NCBI GenBank assembly: GCA_038496445.1
Contig: JALMLS010000304.1
Coordinates: 310,001-374,000 of the forward strand
Source: Trichosphaerium sp. ATCC 40318
Lineage: Eukaryota; Discosea; Flabellinia; Trichosidae
Direction of reading: 5' to 3'
Length of the DNA: 64,000 bases
The notes under the pieces: model-generated
Database searches by the model: none
The model's input: the letters and a program-made list of their open reading frames with translations, nothing else
What the model was told of the DNA's origin: nothing
Program-made: the position numbers and the translations under genes
Part shown: piece after piece, positions 23,017-35,388 of the stretch
Layout: every line of letters begins with the position of its first letter
Position numbering within the stretch: the first letter of the stretch is position 1

Positions 23017-26000
23017 ATGGACTTTGAACGACAAGGTACGTGAATTGTGGAAGTTATCGTTTTAACTCAATGTTTCCAGCCGAACAGTGGAAAAAGCTAG
23101 CAAAGGGCCTAGAGTTAGCGTTGAAGGCCGAACGAGATAGCACCAAATACTTTCAAGTACGTTTCTTTTTCAACTTTCCAAAAAACCTCAATTCCACGCT
23201 GTATACGCGGAGTGCTTGTTACTAGCCCTGAACATCTCGTAACTTGTACAAATTAATGTTGTAAATAGGATGAGCTTAAACTGAGCAAAGAACGAGAAGA
23301 AAAGCGAAAAAAAGAGTGCTTTAAGCTTCAACGACACATAAAACAGCTAAAAAAGAAGAATTCTGCGTTACACGCAAGGCTCGGTGAAGAATCTCCATTA
23401 TCGCCAAGAACAGAAGCAAGCAGTGATGAATCATCAGATAATAGCGATGAAGAGAAGCCAAAACGTCCGTATCAGTTTTTAGTTGCAAACAGTTTTCTCA
23501 CGTTTTTTTGACAGCTACTGCCGAACCAACTCCACAAATAACAGTGGTAACATCACCTAAAATTACAAAGAAGCCATTTATACTTAAAAAAGCAAACACA
23601 TTTGCAGGTGGGGACATAGAACAGGTACATAAACCAAAAACAAAACTTACACAAAGAAAAACTTGCTTTTACGTCTTTCCCTATCGACTTATATTTGTGC
23701 AGTCTACAAAAAGAAAATCAAATAAACCTCGTAAGGCTTCAGTAGAAGCCATGTTATCTGATCTTGCTTCACCAGTGTCAAGAGGTACGACTCAGAAACA
23801 AAAAAACAAGAAAAATTAATATCTTGCCTCTGATTTATTCTTTTTTCACATTAGAGCAGCTAAGAAGAGAGATAAGAAAACAACGTATGCTGGCGAGTTC
23901 TGTACCAACCCGACGCAAGATGTTAAGAACTCCATCTCAATCACCTCGCAGCGGATCAGAGACTAGTATAGCTACCACGTACGTATACAAACAACCAAGT
24001 TGCCACTACCGTATTAATATCTCATAGTTCACTAAATAAGCGCCCCAAGAGTAAGAGAGAGGCAAACTCTGGGAGCCTGACAACTAGACACATGAAAAAG
24101 AAGAAACCTCCAATGAAAAGAACAAAATCGGTTGGCCCTCAACCAGCCAAGTAAGCAACATCTCTATCATAGTAACTAACATTTTTTAAACAAAAGGAGC
24201 GAGAAGGGACATTCAAGAATGAGAAGTGTTGATTTGGCTAAATCATACTCTGTTGGAGCTGAACGCAACCTTGATGATAGTAGAGGAAGAGCATCTGGTA
24301 ATGTGCCTCTACATCTTCAAAAAGATTTTCCTTCAAAGCCTCCTTTGGAGCGTAGTAATAGTATAAAGCGTAAAAGAGGACGCAAGGACTTGACTATTGT
24401 CCGTGAAGTAAGTGCTCATCTTGGGCTGTTTGTCTTTGGGTTCTTTTGTTGTTTCTTTGTATTGATTATTTATTATTAAGGTTGTATATGAAGAGGGTCA
24501 CGAGGGCGATATGGAACAGATTAGTGCTGCAACTCTAGAATGGATTGTAAAGAAATTAATATCAGGAAAACAAAACGTGGATATGGAAGCTGCCTTTCTC
24601 ACGAATTTTCGCGAGTACTGCACACCAGTACGTTCACTCTTTTTTTCAAAAGTAAAAGTCGCCAAAACAAAGAAATCGCCACAAAGCACTTACTTGTGTT
24701 CTTCTTTTTGGGTGCTTTTTTTGGTTTTTTTTTTTTTTTTGAAGTTTTTAGTTTTTCATTCAAACGAAGCTCGCTTTACTTGACTTGTACTTGGTACAAA
24801 ACTCATTATATTCTTTTCTTATAGTTATCACTATTTGAGGAGATATTATCCGCATATAATAGTGCAAAAGAAGGTCAAATGCGTCGCGATAAAAGAAATG
24901 TTTTTGAGAGTTCAAACTCTAACAAATCACTTTCATTATCTCGTCCTACAGAGACTTCAAAGGATAAGTTATCTTATGATAGAGTTATCCAATTACTTAA
25001 AAAATGGATATCCTCTTATGCAAACTATGGTGATTTTAAAGCGCCAAGTATGCTAAGCGCTGTTAATAACTTTATCCATGTTACTCTAAAAGAAGATAAT
25101 TTGACTGCAAGTCAAACACTCTCTACCCTCCTCACTCAACAGCAGGTACCATACTTTTTCTTTAAAGCACTTTTTCCTATCTCCAAAGTTAAGGCGATAT
25201 CCTTCATCAACCAAACTTATCGAGAAGGGCCTTGACGTGAAGAAATTTTGGGTTTTTTAGTTAGACGAAAAAAAGAAGATTGGGTTTTTTTACCCTCCTG
25301 AAGTTCGTTGTGTTTCTTATTTTTTTCTTTCTTTTAGACTCCACAACTAGATACTATTACACCACGACTTAATTCAAAGATTCCTGAGCCGTTAGTATCA
25401 AGAGATATTAGAAAAAGTGATCAACTTGGTGATGACTTTAATCTTTTCGATGTGTCTCCCTTAGAGATTGCAAGACAATTGACATTGATTGATTTTAAAA
25501 TGTACTACTCTATAAAAGAGTGGGAATGTCTTGAACAAGCATGGAACCAGGTACGAGTGTTAGGCTGTAAGAAGTTCTCAGTTTTTTGATAATTTTTCTA
25601 CAAAGTGACTTTTTTTTTGTTATATGTTGATTGACTTCTTGGTATAGGATGAAAAGGAAAAGAAAGCACCTTCAATTGTCACAATTATACGTACGATTAA
25701 AATTATTGATATTTTGTTTTCAATTTGAAGAGAAAAGAGCGAAAACAGCAAAAAAATATTCTTTTCTAACTACCGTTTTTTTTCATGTTTCAATTTCTCT
25801 ATTTCTCACTAAATTCTGAATTAGAGCGTTTTAATAACGTTGCACAATGGGTAGTAGTCGAAGTTTTAGATGTAAAAGACGTCAAGAAGCGAACAGCAGC
25901 TATTGCCTTCTTTGTTAAACTAGCTGAGGTACAGATTCCTTTTGTTACTAAACATGGTTTTACAAGTCAAACTCATTATATTAACTTTTTCTTTTAAGCA

Positions 26001-26790
26001 TTGCAAAGAGCTTCATAACCTCAACACTGTTGTTGCAGTAGTATCAGGACTATGCAAATCGAGTATATCCCGTTTAAAACGCACTTGGGCTGTACGTTCT
26101 CCGTTTTTCGTCCAAGTGTTTCGTGCTACATCAAACTGACTGTTATTCAAAAAAGGGTCTTTCCAAGAGATGCATGGATAATTTTAATGGTCTTCTTGAG
26201 TTTGTTTCACAAACTGATAGTTTTGGACGTCTTCGTGAAGCAATGTCTCACTGCATGCCGCCATGTGTACCATATATAGGTACGCACAACCTACAAACAT
26301 TAAGCTCAAGTTTATTTTTTCTTTCCTCTTCACTTTTTCGACGTAAAAGAATGGGTGATAAGTCATGTGGTTTTTACCGTTCTTTTTACTGCTTCAAAAT
26401 TCTCGACGTAGATTGTGTCTGCCGACAGTTCCGCTTTTTTTCCATTTGCTGCTTTGAAATCAAAGTTTTTTCTTCTTCTTTCAATTTTGAGCTAACTGTT
26501 GGTTTTTCTTAGGCATGTACCTTCAAGATTTAACGTTTATACATGAGGGTAACTCTTCATTGGTTGAAATAGATGGACGTTATTTAGTAAATGTTTACAA
26601 GTGTAAACTTGTGACATCTGCTATTCGTCAACTTGTAAAGTTTCAAGCTATTAGTTATCCTTTCAAGTCTGTACGTTCGCTACAGTATTATCTTTTGCAT
26701 ATAAAGCATAAAGATGATAAGGAGTTATATGCTACATCACTTATTTTGGAACCACGTCAAAATAGCGGACTCAGTAGTTCGAACAAGTAA
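23017..26790 (+). CDS. Ras guanine-nucleotide exchange factor (REM + CDC25 domains)
   Basis: Activates Ras-family GTPases by releasing GDP. The N-terminus (MDFERQ, spliced to AEQWKKLAKGLELALKAE) is a charged coiled coil, followed by a long Ser/Lys/Arg-rich segment. The REM (RasGEF-N) domain spans ISAATLEWIVKKLISG, AAFLTNFREYCTP and VIQLLKKWISSYANYGDF. The CDC25 catalytic domain starts DVSPLEIARQLTLIDF and continues with FNNVAQWVVVEVLDV, KRTAAIAFFVKLAE, LNTVVAVVSGLCKSSISRLK and MYLQDLTFIHEGNS, the last being a core signature of the fold. The C-terminus lacks other recognisable domains. An AATAAA-like signal lies near 26890. It converges with a RasGAP gene, so opposing regulators of the same GTPase class sit side by side. 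Confidence 0.94.
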
Positions 26791-27710
26791 AGGTGATGCT
26801 AGACGAAAAAAAAAAGGAAAGAAAAAAAAACAAGCATCACACGTGTGATGATAATACCTTCAAAACAAAAGAACCCAAACAATTTTTGTAAAATAAAAAG
26901 AATTAAAGAGAGTTTCGGGTTTTGTGTACATGTACAACATTAGCAGGGTTATGCCGTGCATAGTTTTATTCTAGCAATATTGAACCTTCCTACGTGGATT
27001 ATTGCTGTGGGATCTTCCATCACATGTCTGTTATCTACGAAATCAATCACATATGACATTAAATTTATTCACATTCCCACAACAACAACGTGAGTAAACA
27101 CAACTCTAAGAATTTGGCTCAGGGAATCCTTACCAACAAGGCACCAAGCCTGAAAAAAAAAACCAAAGAAGGAAAGAATGAAAGTATTCTTTTTACGCTA
27201 GGTACTTAACTTCACAATAAGTAGATGATCTTGAAGAGAAAAATCCAGATATAAACTATGTTTGCTGTATTTAGTATTTGAGCGATGGAAATCTGATTGC
27301 ATCATAGCCATAGTATCTAGCTAAATAACCAAGTTGAGATAGTTCTTTTATTACTTCAGTGTAGAGTATGCTCGCATACATAGTGCTGATTTGCTAGGAA
27401 GCTGAACAATTGTTGACTGAAAAGGTAATAACATAAATGCTGTATAAGTAAATTGTTGAACAATAATTATTACGGTCCATGTGATAGCGCACTCAGATTT
27501 ACAGGAACTAACTACGTATGTACAGCGATGTTAGTACATTTTATGCGCTAATTATAGTCCGCTACAAAACCTTACACAGTTACCCAGCTAAAGCCTAAAC
27601 GGCCACGTCTAGCTCGAATCTTTGTCACAAAAAAGTTTGTTAATAATTTTATTCTCTCCAACTTTTTTGTTTGTTACAGAGCTACGTACTTATAATTTTA
27701 TAAACTCTTG
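26791..27710. other. Gene-poor interval with one coding-like fragment
   Basis: About 920 bp between the convergent RasGEF and RasGAP genes. The RasGAP poly(A)-type signal (AATAAA on the minus strand) lies near 27640. Further on, minus-strand bases 27271-27393 read like a terminal exon after a CTAG acceptor: QISTMYASILYTEVIKELSQ, then GYLARYYGYDAIRFPSLKY and a stop, with another minus-strand AATAAA near 27066. I cannot link it to an upstream exon with a start codon. It may be a small gene or a remnant. Confidence 0.3.
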
Positions 27711-30700
27711 TCATTCATTAGCAGCACAAACCGCCATAACTTTTTCAAAATAATCAACAACTTCAACAAGTTGGGTGATTTGCTCGGTCTAAGAAAAATA
27801 TCAACAAACTAGCACAAGCATAAAAGCATTGAAAAAAAGACGTCATAAAGTTTCATTGCTTCAACGTTGACTTGATTGCTTTAATAGTACCTTTGGTTTA
27901 TAATCACTAATATCAGAAGCGTGCTTTACTAGTTCTGATTGTAAATGAGCCATAGCCATTGGGTACGTGATCTCTGAACCTCTAATTTTCATTGTTGGTG
28001 CCGGTCCACCTTTTTCAAAAGTGTTAGCCTCTCAACCTGATAGTACCCTTTTTTCCATAACCAAACTTAACTACGTACCTCTTTTGGGGTTCTAAAAGGT
28101 ATTAGAAAGATATTCCAGGAACACCAAGGATGAATAAGCGTACCGAAATATTGTCAATGTAATTCTTCAACTCAGGTTTTCGTTTTTCAATAAAATCGTT
28201 CATAACGCCCATGAATGGTTCTTTTCTACCTGTAAAAAAAGGATGAGTTTTAAAAAAATGCTACTTACATATCTAGGTTCGAAAGGGAAAAGAAAAAACT
28301 ACGACGCACCAAAGGTAGCAAGATTAGCCAACGACATTATTACTTTTGATACTAAAGTTAAGTTTCGTGCAGGTACTGCACTAGGACGATCTAAACAAGT
28401 TTATTAATAAACAAGTTGATCCATCTACAAAGTAACGTACCATCCGCTAATCCAAATAATAGAGGTCCTAGAATAGCAGGACTAAAGATTAAAGTAAGAA
28501 AACATTACAGCACTGAAAAGAAAAAAAGAGTGAAAAGAGACTGTACCAAAACAATCTCAAAAATACGAATCCAGAGACTGCTGTGTATCGAGTGATGTTC
28601 TCATCTGGCCATTTCTCATGTACCTTTATTTGCAAGTGGCTTAACACTTGACGAATACTCCTAAAAGAAAGTTTAGGAAGGGACCAAGAAACGAAATTTC
28701 GTACAAAGGAACAAGCTTCTCATTCTCTATAATGGCCTAAACACGTGATTTAATTAAACAGCTATCAAAAAAAAAGAGAGTAGCGTACATCCCAAACTTG
28801 AGTAGTAGCTTGTAGCAACATCTTAGTGTTGTTCTGTTTAATATTTTTTTTCTTCTTTTGTTTATCTGTAAACTTCATATCGTCTATCTACAAAAAACAA
28901 TCAATCAATGTACCAAAGTAATCACTGCGTTCGCAATAACAAGAGAGGATGCTATTTAAATATGGATAGTCGGTGTCTGCAACCAAACAGTTTTTTGAGG
29001 AGTGGCTGTTTGCAAAGACAAACTAGCTTGTTAATTTAGATTTAATAACGTACCTCCATAGACTGATGATATCCATGGTGTTTATTATATACATCACGAA
29101 TAAAAGGTTGTAGAGTAACTTTAAGTAACTCTGTACCAAGAAGATTAAGATAAGCATCAAGACACATTGATGCAACTGAATTCTTCCTGAATATAATACT
29201 AGGGCTCGCTGTACAAAGTAAGAAAATTATGAGATTGGTACGATTTTAAGTTCTGGTATGAGTACCTGTATTATCGACTTCATGGTCGTTAAGCATATTA
29301 ATAAATGCGACAGCACATCCTTTAGCATGTAGAGCAGCGATTATATCTAGAAAGTACTAAGCATAAGCAATTACGAGTTAACTTACGTTTCAAAACAGCT
29401 TTCTTTGATCCTGATCCACTCTTATTTAAACAATGATCTAATACAGATACAACTGTATTGTCACCACGTGTAAGCTATGGATAAAATGAGTAGGAGGTTA
29501 ATACAACGACAGCGTACTTCAAACAATTTATCATAAAATTTATCGGGTAGAATGCGAGCAACCTAGTTGGTAATGTTTAACATAAAAAACCATTTTACAA
29601 GTATAGGCTTGTTTAAAACACTACATACCGTATACTGTAATACAATACGGACACTACCAAGTTCTTTAGTGCGTGATTTTACTTGACTATATGTCGTTAG
29701 CTTTGTATCAAAAGTAAAAGGTTCTAACGGTCAGGACGTACTTGAATGCAGTGATCACTTTATTTTTGGTAGTAATTAATTTAAACCATTTATCAATGGA
29801 TTCCTGTTTCTTTAAATCATCCATTTGCACACTAGTCTCACCTTACACAGTACATTGTCAGTATAACCGTTACGATTTTTTTATAGTACCTATATAATCA
29901 TCTTTGCCTACGGAATCCTCATCATAGATCTTGAACGTCAAAGCTTTTGTGTTCTTGAAAAAAGTTTAGCAAAAAAAACCCGTGAGAAAAGCAAACAACG
30001 ATTTATCTTTTTGTTCTCACCTGTGGGACCTCACTATAATAATTATCAGAAAAAAAGGGTGTATGTTAACGAAAAATACAACGTACAAAAAGTATTCTGT
30101 TAACCATACTGGATTAAGTGTTCTCCAAATAGTTTTTGTTCGAAATTTCTTTTTGCCATCAACTTAACAAAAAAGTTACGATAAACGAGACATCAGCGTA
30201 TAGAACGAACCCAATAAACGACAATAAGGATCACTAGTACCAAACCCTATATATATTAAGAAGAAATAAACAATTTAAGACATACCAGGGTCCATTATTG
30301 GAATATTTTTGGCTTCCGCAACTAAAACAAAAAAAAGTCAAAAAAAAAAAGTGACTTAGTTTTGTCATCATACTTTTGACGTATACCCAACACTTTGTGA
30401 CTGTTGATAAACGTGTTGGAATAGGTACTAAAGTATTCTTTCTTTTTTTCTTCTCTAGAGGTTGTCTTGCTGTGTTAGCTCTTACAACACTACTGTCAAA
30501 CATAGGTGAAGCAACAAGAAGCTGTGGTATTGCTGCCAGAAAAGTAAGTACTTGAAACAAATCTATTTCAGCGCACCAGGCTCTGTTGGAGCGCTTGTTG
30601 AACGGAGTAGGGAATTTCGGGCTACCCTGGGTGATTCTCGTGGTGTGTTAACGTTTGAAATTGTAGGCGAAGCGAGAATACGGTCCAATAGCTTGTAGTG

Positions 30701-31220
30701 TTATAAATGGATGTTTGATGAAGAAAAAAGTCGTTTAACGTACCAGTCTGATTTGCTTTACTACGGCGCCATAAGATATCAAGGTCTTTAACTGAGCATG
30801 TGTCACATCCTGTCTGATAAAACTCAGTTTGCAGAATATCTCACCTAAAACAAACTCAAGCGCTAGTAAACGTATTAGCACAAAAAGCCATCATTAGCAC
30901 TTAGCATTACATGACGAGTACTCAGAAGCATCATTGGGCGAATGAGCGCCAATGAGCTGTTCGCGCGTTGCGATTGGGCAATTCTCTGGCTTGACGCTCT
31001 TTAGCACTGTGGAGAATTAGTTTCAACGGTATATTGTCTAAAGCGTGCCTGAACGGGTTTTAAGTATAGAAAGCGAGTACACACGGTATTTAACCTCTTG
31101 GTAGTCTTTTGAAAGCACACTTGCAATTTCTGTAGCAATCGAGTCCAATTGGTTTTGTATGGTTCCAACACCACTCGCAATAACAGTTCTCAGGCGTGCG
31201 ATCTTTACTTCAGTTGCCAT
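27711..31220 (-). CDS. C2-domain Ras GTPase-activating protein
   Basis: Stimulates GTP hydrolysis by Ras. Begins MATEVKIARLRTVIASGVG with a helical N-terminus, then a Ser/Pro exon (TISNVNTPRESPRVARN). A C2 membrane-binding domain follows (LTFKIYDEDSVGKDDYIG; ESIDKWFKLITT; ELGSVRIVLQY). The RasGAP domain contains the arginine-finger segment IIFRKNSVASMCLDAYLNLL, TLQPFIRDVY, TAVSGFVFLRLF, SPAILGPLLFGL and NLTLVSKVIMSLANLATFG, then GRKEPFMGVMNDFIEK. The FLR, PAI and arginine-finger elements are all present, so it should be active. It ends EKVMAVCAANE. About 20 short introns interrupt it. The first intron (about 240 nt) is long and GC-richer than the rest. It is convergent with a RasGEF and divergent from the TXNDC15-like gene. 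Confidence 0.93.
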
Positions 31221-31348
31221 CAGAATATATGCATAAAAATGTTATTAACAGGGCCAATTTGTTAACATAAGCTGATGTAGGTGAAACTACAAAGGCTAAA
31301 GTTGACTGCAGAATTTAAGTCGCTGAAAAACTGTAAAATGCTTGAATT
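31221..31348. promoter_or_regulatory. Bidirectional promoter (RasGAP / TXNDC15-like)
   Basis: Only 128 bp lie between the two start codons, so both promoters and 5' UTRs must fit here. No TATA box stands out. Confidence 0.5.
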
Positions 31349-32402
31349 ATGATTTCGAATACACTCGTCGCCATTTGCACATTGCTTATATGTGCTGGCG
31401 TGGTTTTAGCTGACGTAACATGCTCTGAATATTTAAAGTACGCATTACATTTAATACGCTGCTTTGAGGACATTATAAACGAATGAAATTGTATTAGGAC
31501 TGATTCAGCGTTGTTTGACTGCGGACCAGAAGCTCACTACTGCTACATAACCGCAGGGACTAGCTGTCTTTATGTAGATCTCCACGACATGTCATGGCCA
31601 ACCACAGAACACAACCCCGGGCTTGGTACGCTTTGTAATTCACTCTTGAAGAGGTGCATTAACTATCATTCAAGAATTCGTGTTACGTTTGTGGAACCAC
31701 ACTGGAACAATTTTACCGCTAGACGGGAAAGATTTAATGAAAATTATAACGGGAGAACCACGAAACCTCGACATTTACGTTATTAATGCATGTACTGCCG
31801 CCTCTAACTAAATATTGACGTTGTGGTTAGTTTTACGCTCCTTGGTGCCCCTTTAGCAGACGTTTAGCGCCAATTTATAAACAGCTGTCAAAAGCGTTCC
31901 CAACTATTCCGTTCTTTACCCTTGACGCCAGTAAATACAGGTATGTCACCTTGTGACACATGTCAACATTTATAACCTTTAATTTCAACAAATATCATTT
32001 GACATTTGTTTTTAGTGTACAACGCCAATCTAGATCTTACAACCTATTTGGCTACCCTACTGTAATATTTTTTAGTGCTGGTAGGCCTTTTGAGTACAGT
32101 GGAGATCAATCACTAAAATCTTTGGTTGAATTTATTTCAGAGCTGTCAGGTTTGTCTTTTTATAGCGATTGCTAGCGTGAACATTTGTTAGGATACCAAC
32201 CAAGGATTTATACGGATTTTACCAAGCGTCCAGGTCCTGCAGAGGAACACGTGGAGATGTCTGCGCCGTTTGATCCTTATTTATACTTCTCTGCCGTCTT
32301 TGTATTTTTTTACTTAGTGGGGTGCGTCTAGCGACTGTATTTGTAATTATTTACGTGTATTGTAGTTACCTGTGGCAGCACATAGGATGGAGCCGGTTCT
32401 AG
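31349..32402 (+). CDS. TXNDC15: TXNDC15-like membrane thioredoxin-domain protein
   Basis: Signal peptide MISNTLVAICTLLICAGVVL, then a short Cys-bearing lumenal region. The thioredoxin fold starts FYAPWCPFSRRLAPIYKQL and continues FPTIPFFTLDAS, NLFGYPTVIFFSAGRP and LKSLVEFISELSG. The active-site motif is CPFS, a single-Cys CxxS as in animal TXNDC15 (CRFS), so it is not a classical disulfide oxidoreductase. A lumenal linker and one TM segment (PYLYFSAVFVFFYLVGY) follow, and the protein ends with a short tail, QHIGWSRF. Human TXNDC15 is a Meckel-syndrome gene needed for cilium function; a cilium or ER role here is inferred. The exon before FYAPWC joins either at GTTATT or another donor, and that junction is uncertain. 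Confidence 0.83.
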
Positions 32403-32799
32403 ATACTACCAATCCTCTTTGTAAACAGTTGTACTTTACCATAAAAATTAAAACCTGTACTGGACTAGACTAAGCGTCTCTTTGTAAGAATTGGCGTTGC
32501 CTTTTGATTGTAACATACTTGAAAATAATGAACTCTCGTTTACGTTATGGTAATGAGGTAATAAACCGGGTTTGACAAGGGACGTGCAGTTGGGCGCTTA
32601 ACACGATAATATGCGCGGTTTTTTTTGTAAAATGGCGCAACAACCTAATTCTACAATGCACCATCATTGTAAGCAATACTACGCTCGTTCGAACACAATT
32701 TTCAAAAGACAATGTTTGACATTTAAAGTTTTCCAGTTAGTAATATTTCTTTTAGCGCTGCAACGCCTCTACTGATTGATTTCACTGTACAATAGCAAA
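32403..32799. other. Intergenic region
   Basis: About 400 bp. A 47-codon frame starting with ATG (MAQQPNSTMHHHC...) runs from 32632 to 32775; it has no match I know and no coding signature. The rest should be the promoter of the next gene. Confidence 0.35.
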
Positions 32800-33941
32800 A
32801 TGAAAAGGTCTAGCAGTAAGAAGCCGTCGTTTATATTATTTGGGTACGCGTACAACCGTCTCTTATGTACTAGGTGTTCGTTTAGTTCCTAAGTAGCTAA
32901 TATCTCTTATTGTCGTTTATACGTGTTGTATTGTCTTAATTAAAGCTAGGAAACGCCCGCAAAGCAAATTTGTTGACCAAATGCCACGCTTGATAGCCTC
33001 AGACAGATCCCTTGGCGAAGCAGTAGAGAAATTCAAGGAAGCAGCCTCTAAAGATTTGAAAACAATGGTAGAACGTAATGGTTCTGCAGAGGAATCACTC
33101 AAGAAATTAACTGGCAAGTTAAAACAACCAAACGCGCGATCTGCTGGACCAAGCTCAAGTGACATCAAATTCATCCGTCAGGCATCAGGATGCTCTAAGC
33201 GTGTAGCAGAGCGTAGTTTAATCATACACAACGAACTACAAAAGCTAAAAAGCAAAGGCCATTCACTGAGCTCTGCTCTCTCAGAACTTACAAAACGCAT
33301 TTCAACTCAACTGACACTACGAAAACGCGCCAGATCATTCTCTCCAGAAAGCAATAAAGCTGCTCTCAGACGTACAAGAAAGAAAAGACGTATTGAGAAA
33401 AAACGCGAGAAAAAGCCTCGTAAAGCATTAAAGAAGCGTCGTAGACAACATACTACGACTTTTGATGATTCAATGGACGCTTTTGGGACAGTACCGCCTG
33501 CACCAAAGAAAATGAAAAAAGAAAAGAAAAGTGTCACTACTACAACCTCTAACGCTCCAACATTTGAAATACCAGAGGGTAACCCATTCCTTAAAACATC
33601 TGTACAAAATTCTTCATTTACTGGGTTTACTTTTACGTCACCACTTGCTTCTGCTGCACAAATACCTGTTGTATCAGACCCAAATCCAATGCCTCTTAAT
33701 TCTCCTCCGCCTGCCAATACGATTTTCTCTGGGGACAGTGATAGTTCTTTAAGTGAGGTACGGTGAAGTCTTTCATTGTCTATCCACTAGCAAGTGTTAT
33801 TGCTTTTTTCTGATTGCATTTTTTTTTTAGGATTCAAACACAACTCCAGGTAGAAAGAGGGCTACTGGAACAGATTGGGAAGATTCTGAGCGGCAAAAAA
33901 AGCAAAAACTGCTACATCCTAGCAAAACTGCGTCTTTGTAA
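32800..33941 (+). CDS. Basic, nuclear-type protein of unknown function
   Basis: Starts MKRSSSKKPSFILF, joined across a GTACGC intron to ARKRPQSKFVDQMPRL. A helical region follows with KFIRQASGCSKRVAERSLI, a three-helix segment faintly like a UBA domain. Next is a highly basic stretch (RRTRKKRRIEKKREKKPR) that is a strong nuclear-localisation candidate, then a Thr/Ser/Pro-rich region (FEIPEGNPFLKTS; FTGFTFTSPLASA) and a final exon ending LLHPSKTASL. The FTGFTF-like spacing is reminiscent of low-complexity nuclear proteins. An AATAAA lies near 33973. I do not recognise the family; function unknown. Confidence 0.75.
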
Positions 33942-35388
33942 TTTGGGGTGGGTGCTTATGGATGGCCTGTAGAATAAAATAAAAAAAAAATTGTACATAC
34001 TCAGAAGTTGTAAAGAATGATCGAATTTTACAATGACACCTAATATACAGTAATGTAGTAATCCATTCACCACTACCCTACTCAATCAAATATGAAACTT
34101 CTTAATGAGGATACGTATAAGTCTGTAGTCACCACTACAACTCGAATCAATCAATGTAAACTCAAATAACGTAGTGGATATTTTTTTATTCTTTCAGTTC
34201 TTCAACATAATGTACAGTGTTCAAAAACTAATGATTGATCTTGACCTAGCCATGACGTTTAAAGCAACTTAAATAGTTCTTTGTTAAAACTAAGACAACC
34301 ACAGAAAGCCTGTTAGAATGAGCAATAATAAAATAAACTAAATGACGGTTTTTTGTTGCCCTGTTGGCAGCACTACCAAAACGAATGGAATCACATGGAA
34401 ATTGCACCAGTTCATATACTAGTTTCATAAACTACAGAAGTGAGGAAACTACATGTTTGGCTATAAAAAAATGATTTGGTCATTTGTCGCAAGATGTGTG
34501 CCTTTTGTGTTAGTAGCAAAGTTGACGTAAAGTTCAACTTTTATCAGACTTGGTAACTTGTAGTAAAACCTTTTGTATTCTAAACACGTATAAAAGGCTG
34601 GTTTATTTTAATTTCAACCAACCTCAACAATTGAGCTTGCTATGGGAGTCAAGTGGTGCGTAAATTATAGTTGCGTATAAGCCACGTGTCAATTTCCTCG
34701 ACATAGGGAGTGACTTAGAAATTAACGCAACCACAGATTCTAGGGTTTGTCAAGTAGTTTCAGGTAGCATCAAAATACGGTACTAGACACTAAGCTGGTA
34801 GTGTTGGGTCACTAGCAGTTGTTAATTCTGTCGGACTGTAAAATGTTCCTCTAAACTATTTTTACAGGAAATAGACTTGAATGTATGTACAGAAAATAAC
34901 TTGCACTGAGTTGTCAGTACAGCCCTTGTTGCTTAAAACCATGGTTGTTTCAGTGTGCGTCACACTATTTTTAGAAAGTGCACATTCTATTGATTTTATA
35001 TTTCATGAGCGTCAGATTTGGTTTGTCTTCGTAGGTATGAATGTTACGTAATAGAGTAAAAATAGGGTACAAAAAATTAGGCACCTAATGACGAGTAAGA
35101 CAACCAATTAGATCGACGTGAAATATTGGATTTATTGTGCTTTTATTGATAGTGCGGGCGAAGGATCACTGAAGATTGGATTTTTGTGTTTTATTGTAGT
35201 CGGGGAAGGCAAAGAATATTAAGCATTACAATAGACACTAAACTTCATTAGATGACGCTGACAAGAAGCTTAAACAATGGCATGCTCAAGAAATTTGTTG
35301 TAAAAGTTCACACAACACCAAACACAAAATTCTTTTGAAGAAAACTTGCCAGGAAAAAGCCATCACAATCATTATCGCACTTACACAC
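33942..35388. other. Long gene-poor interval with a TATA-like element
   Basis: About 1.45 kb without a convincing gene. A TATAAAAG element at 34589-34596 is followed 46 nt later by an ATG at 34642. One possible intron starting GTGCGT would give a peptide of about 29 residues ending at 34786, which I could not support further. The rest is AT-rich, with no repeats or RNA-like folds that I can see. Confidence 0.35.

Noticed and set aside
33307-33717. 136-codon minus-strand frame
   Set aside because: Antisense of the basic nuclear-type protein, no domain match and no splice context.
35335-35388. Upstream extension of the PAN/PLAT-like protein
   Set aside because: It begins at TTG, and the downstream ATG-ATG gives a standard signal peptide.
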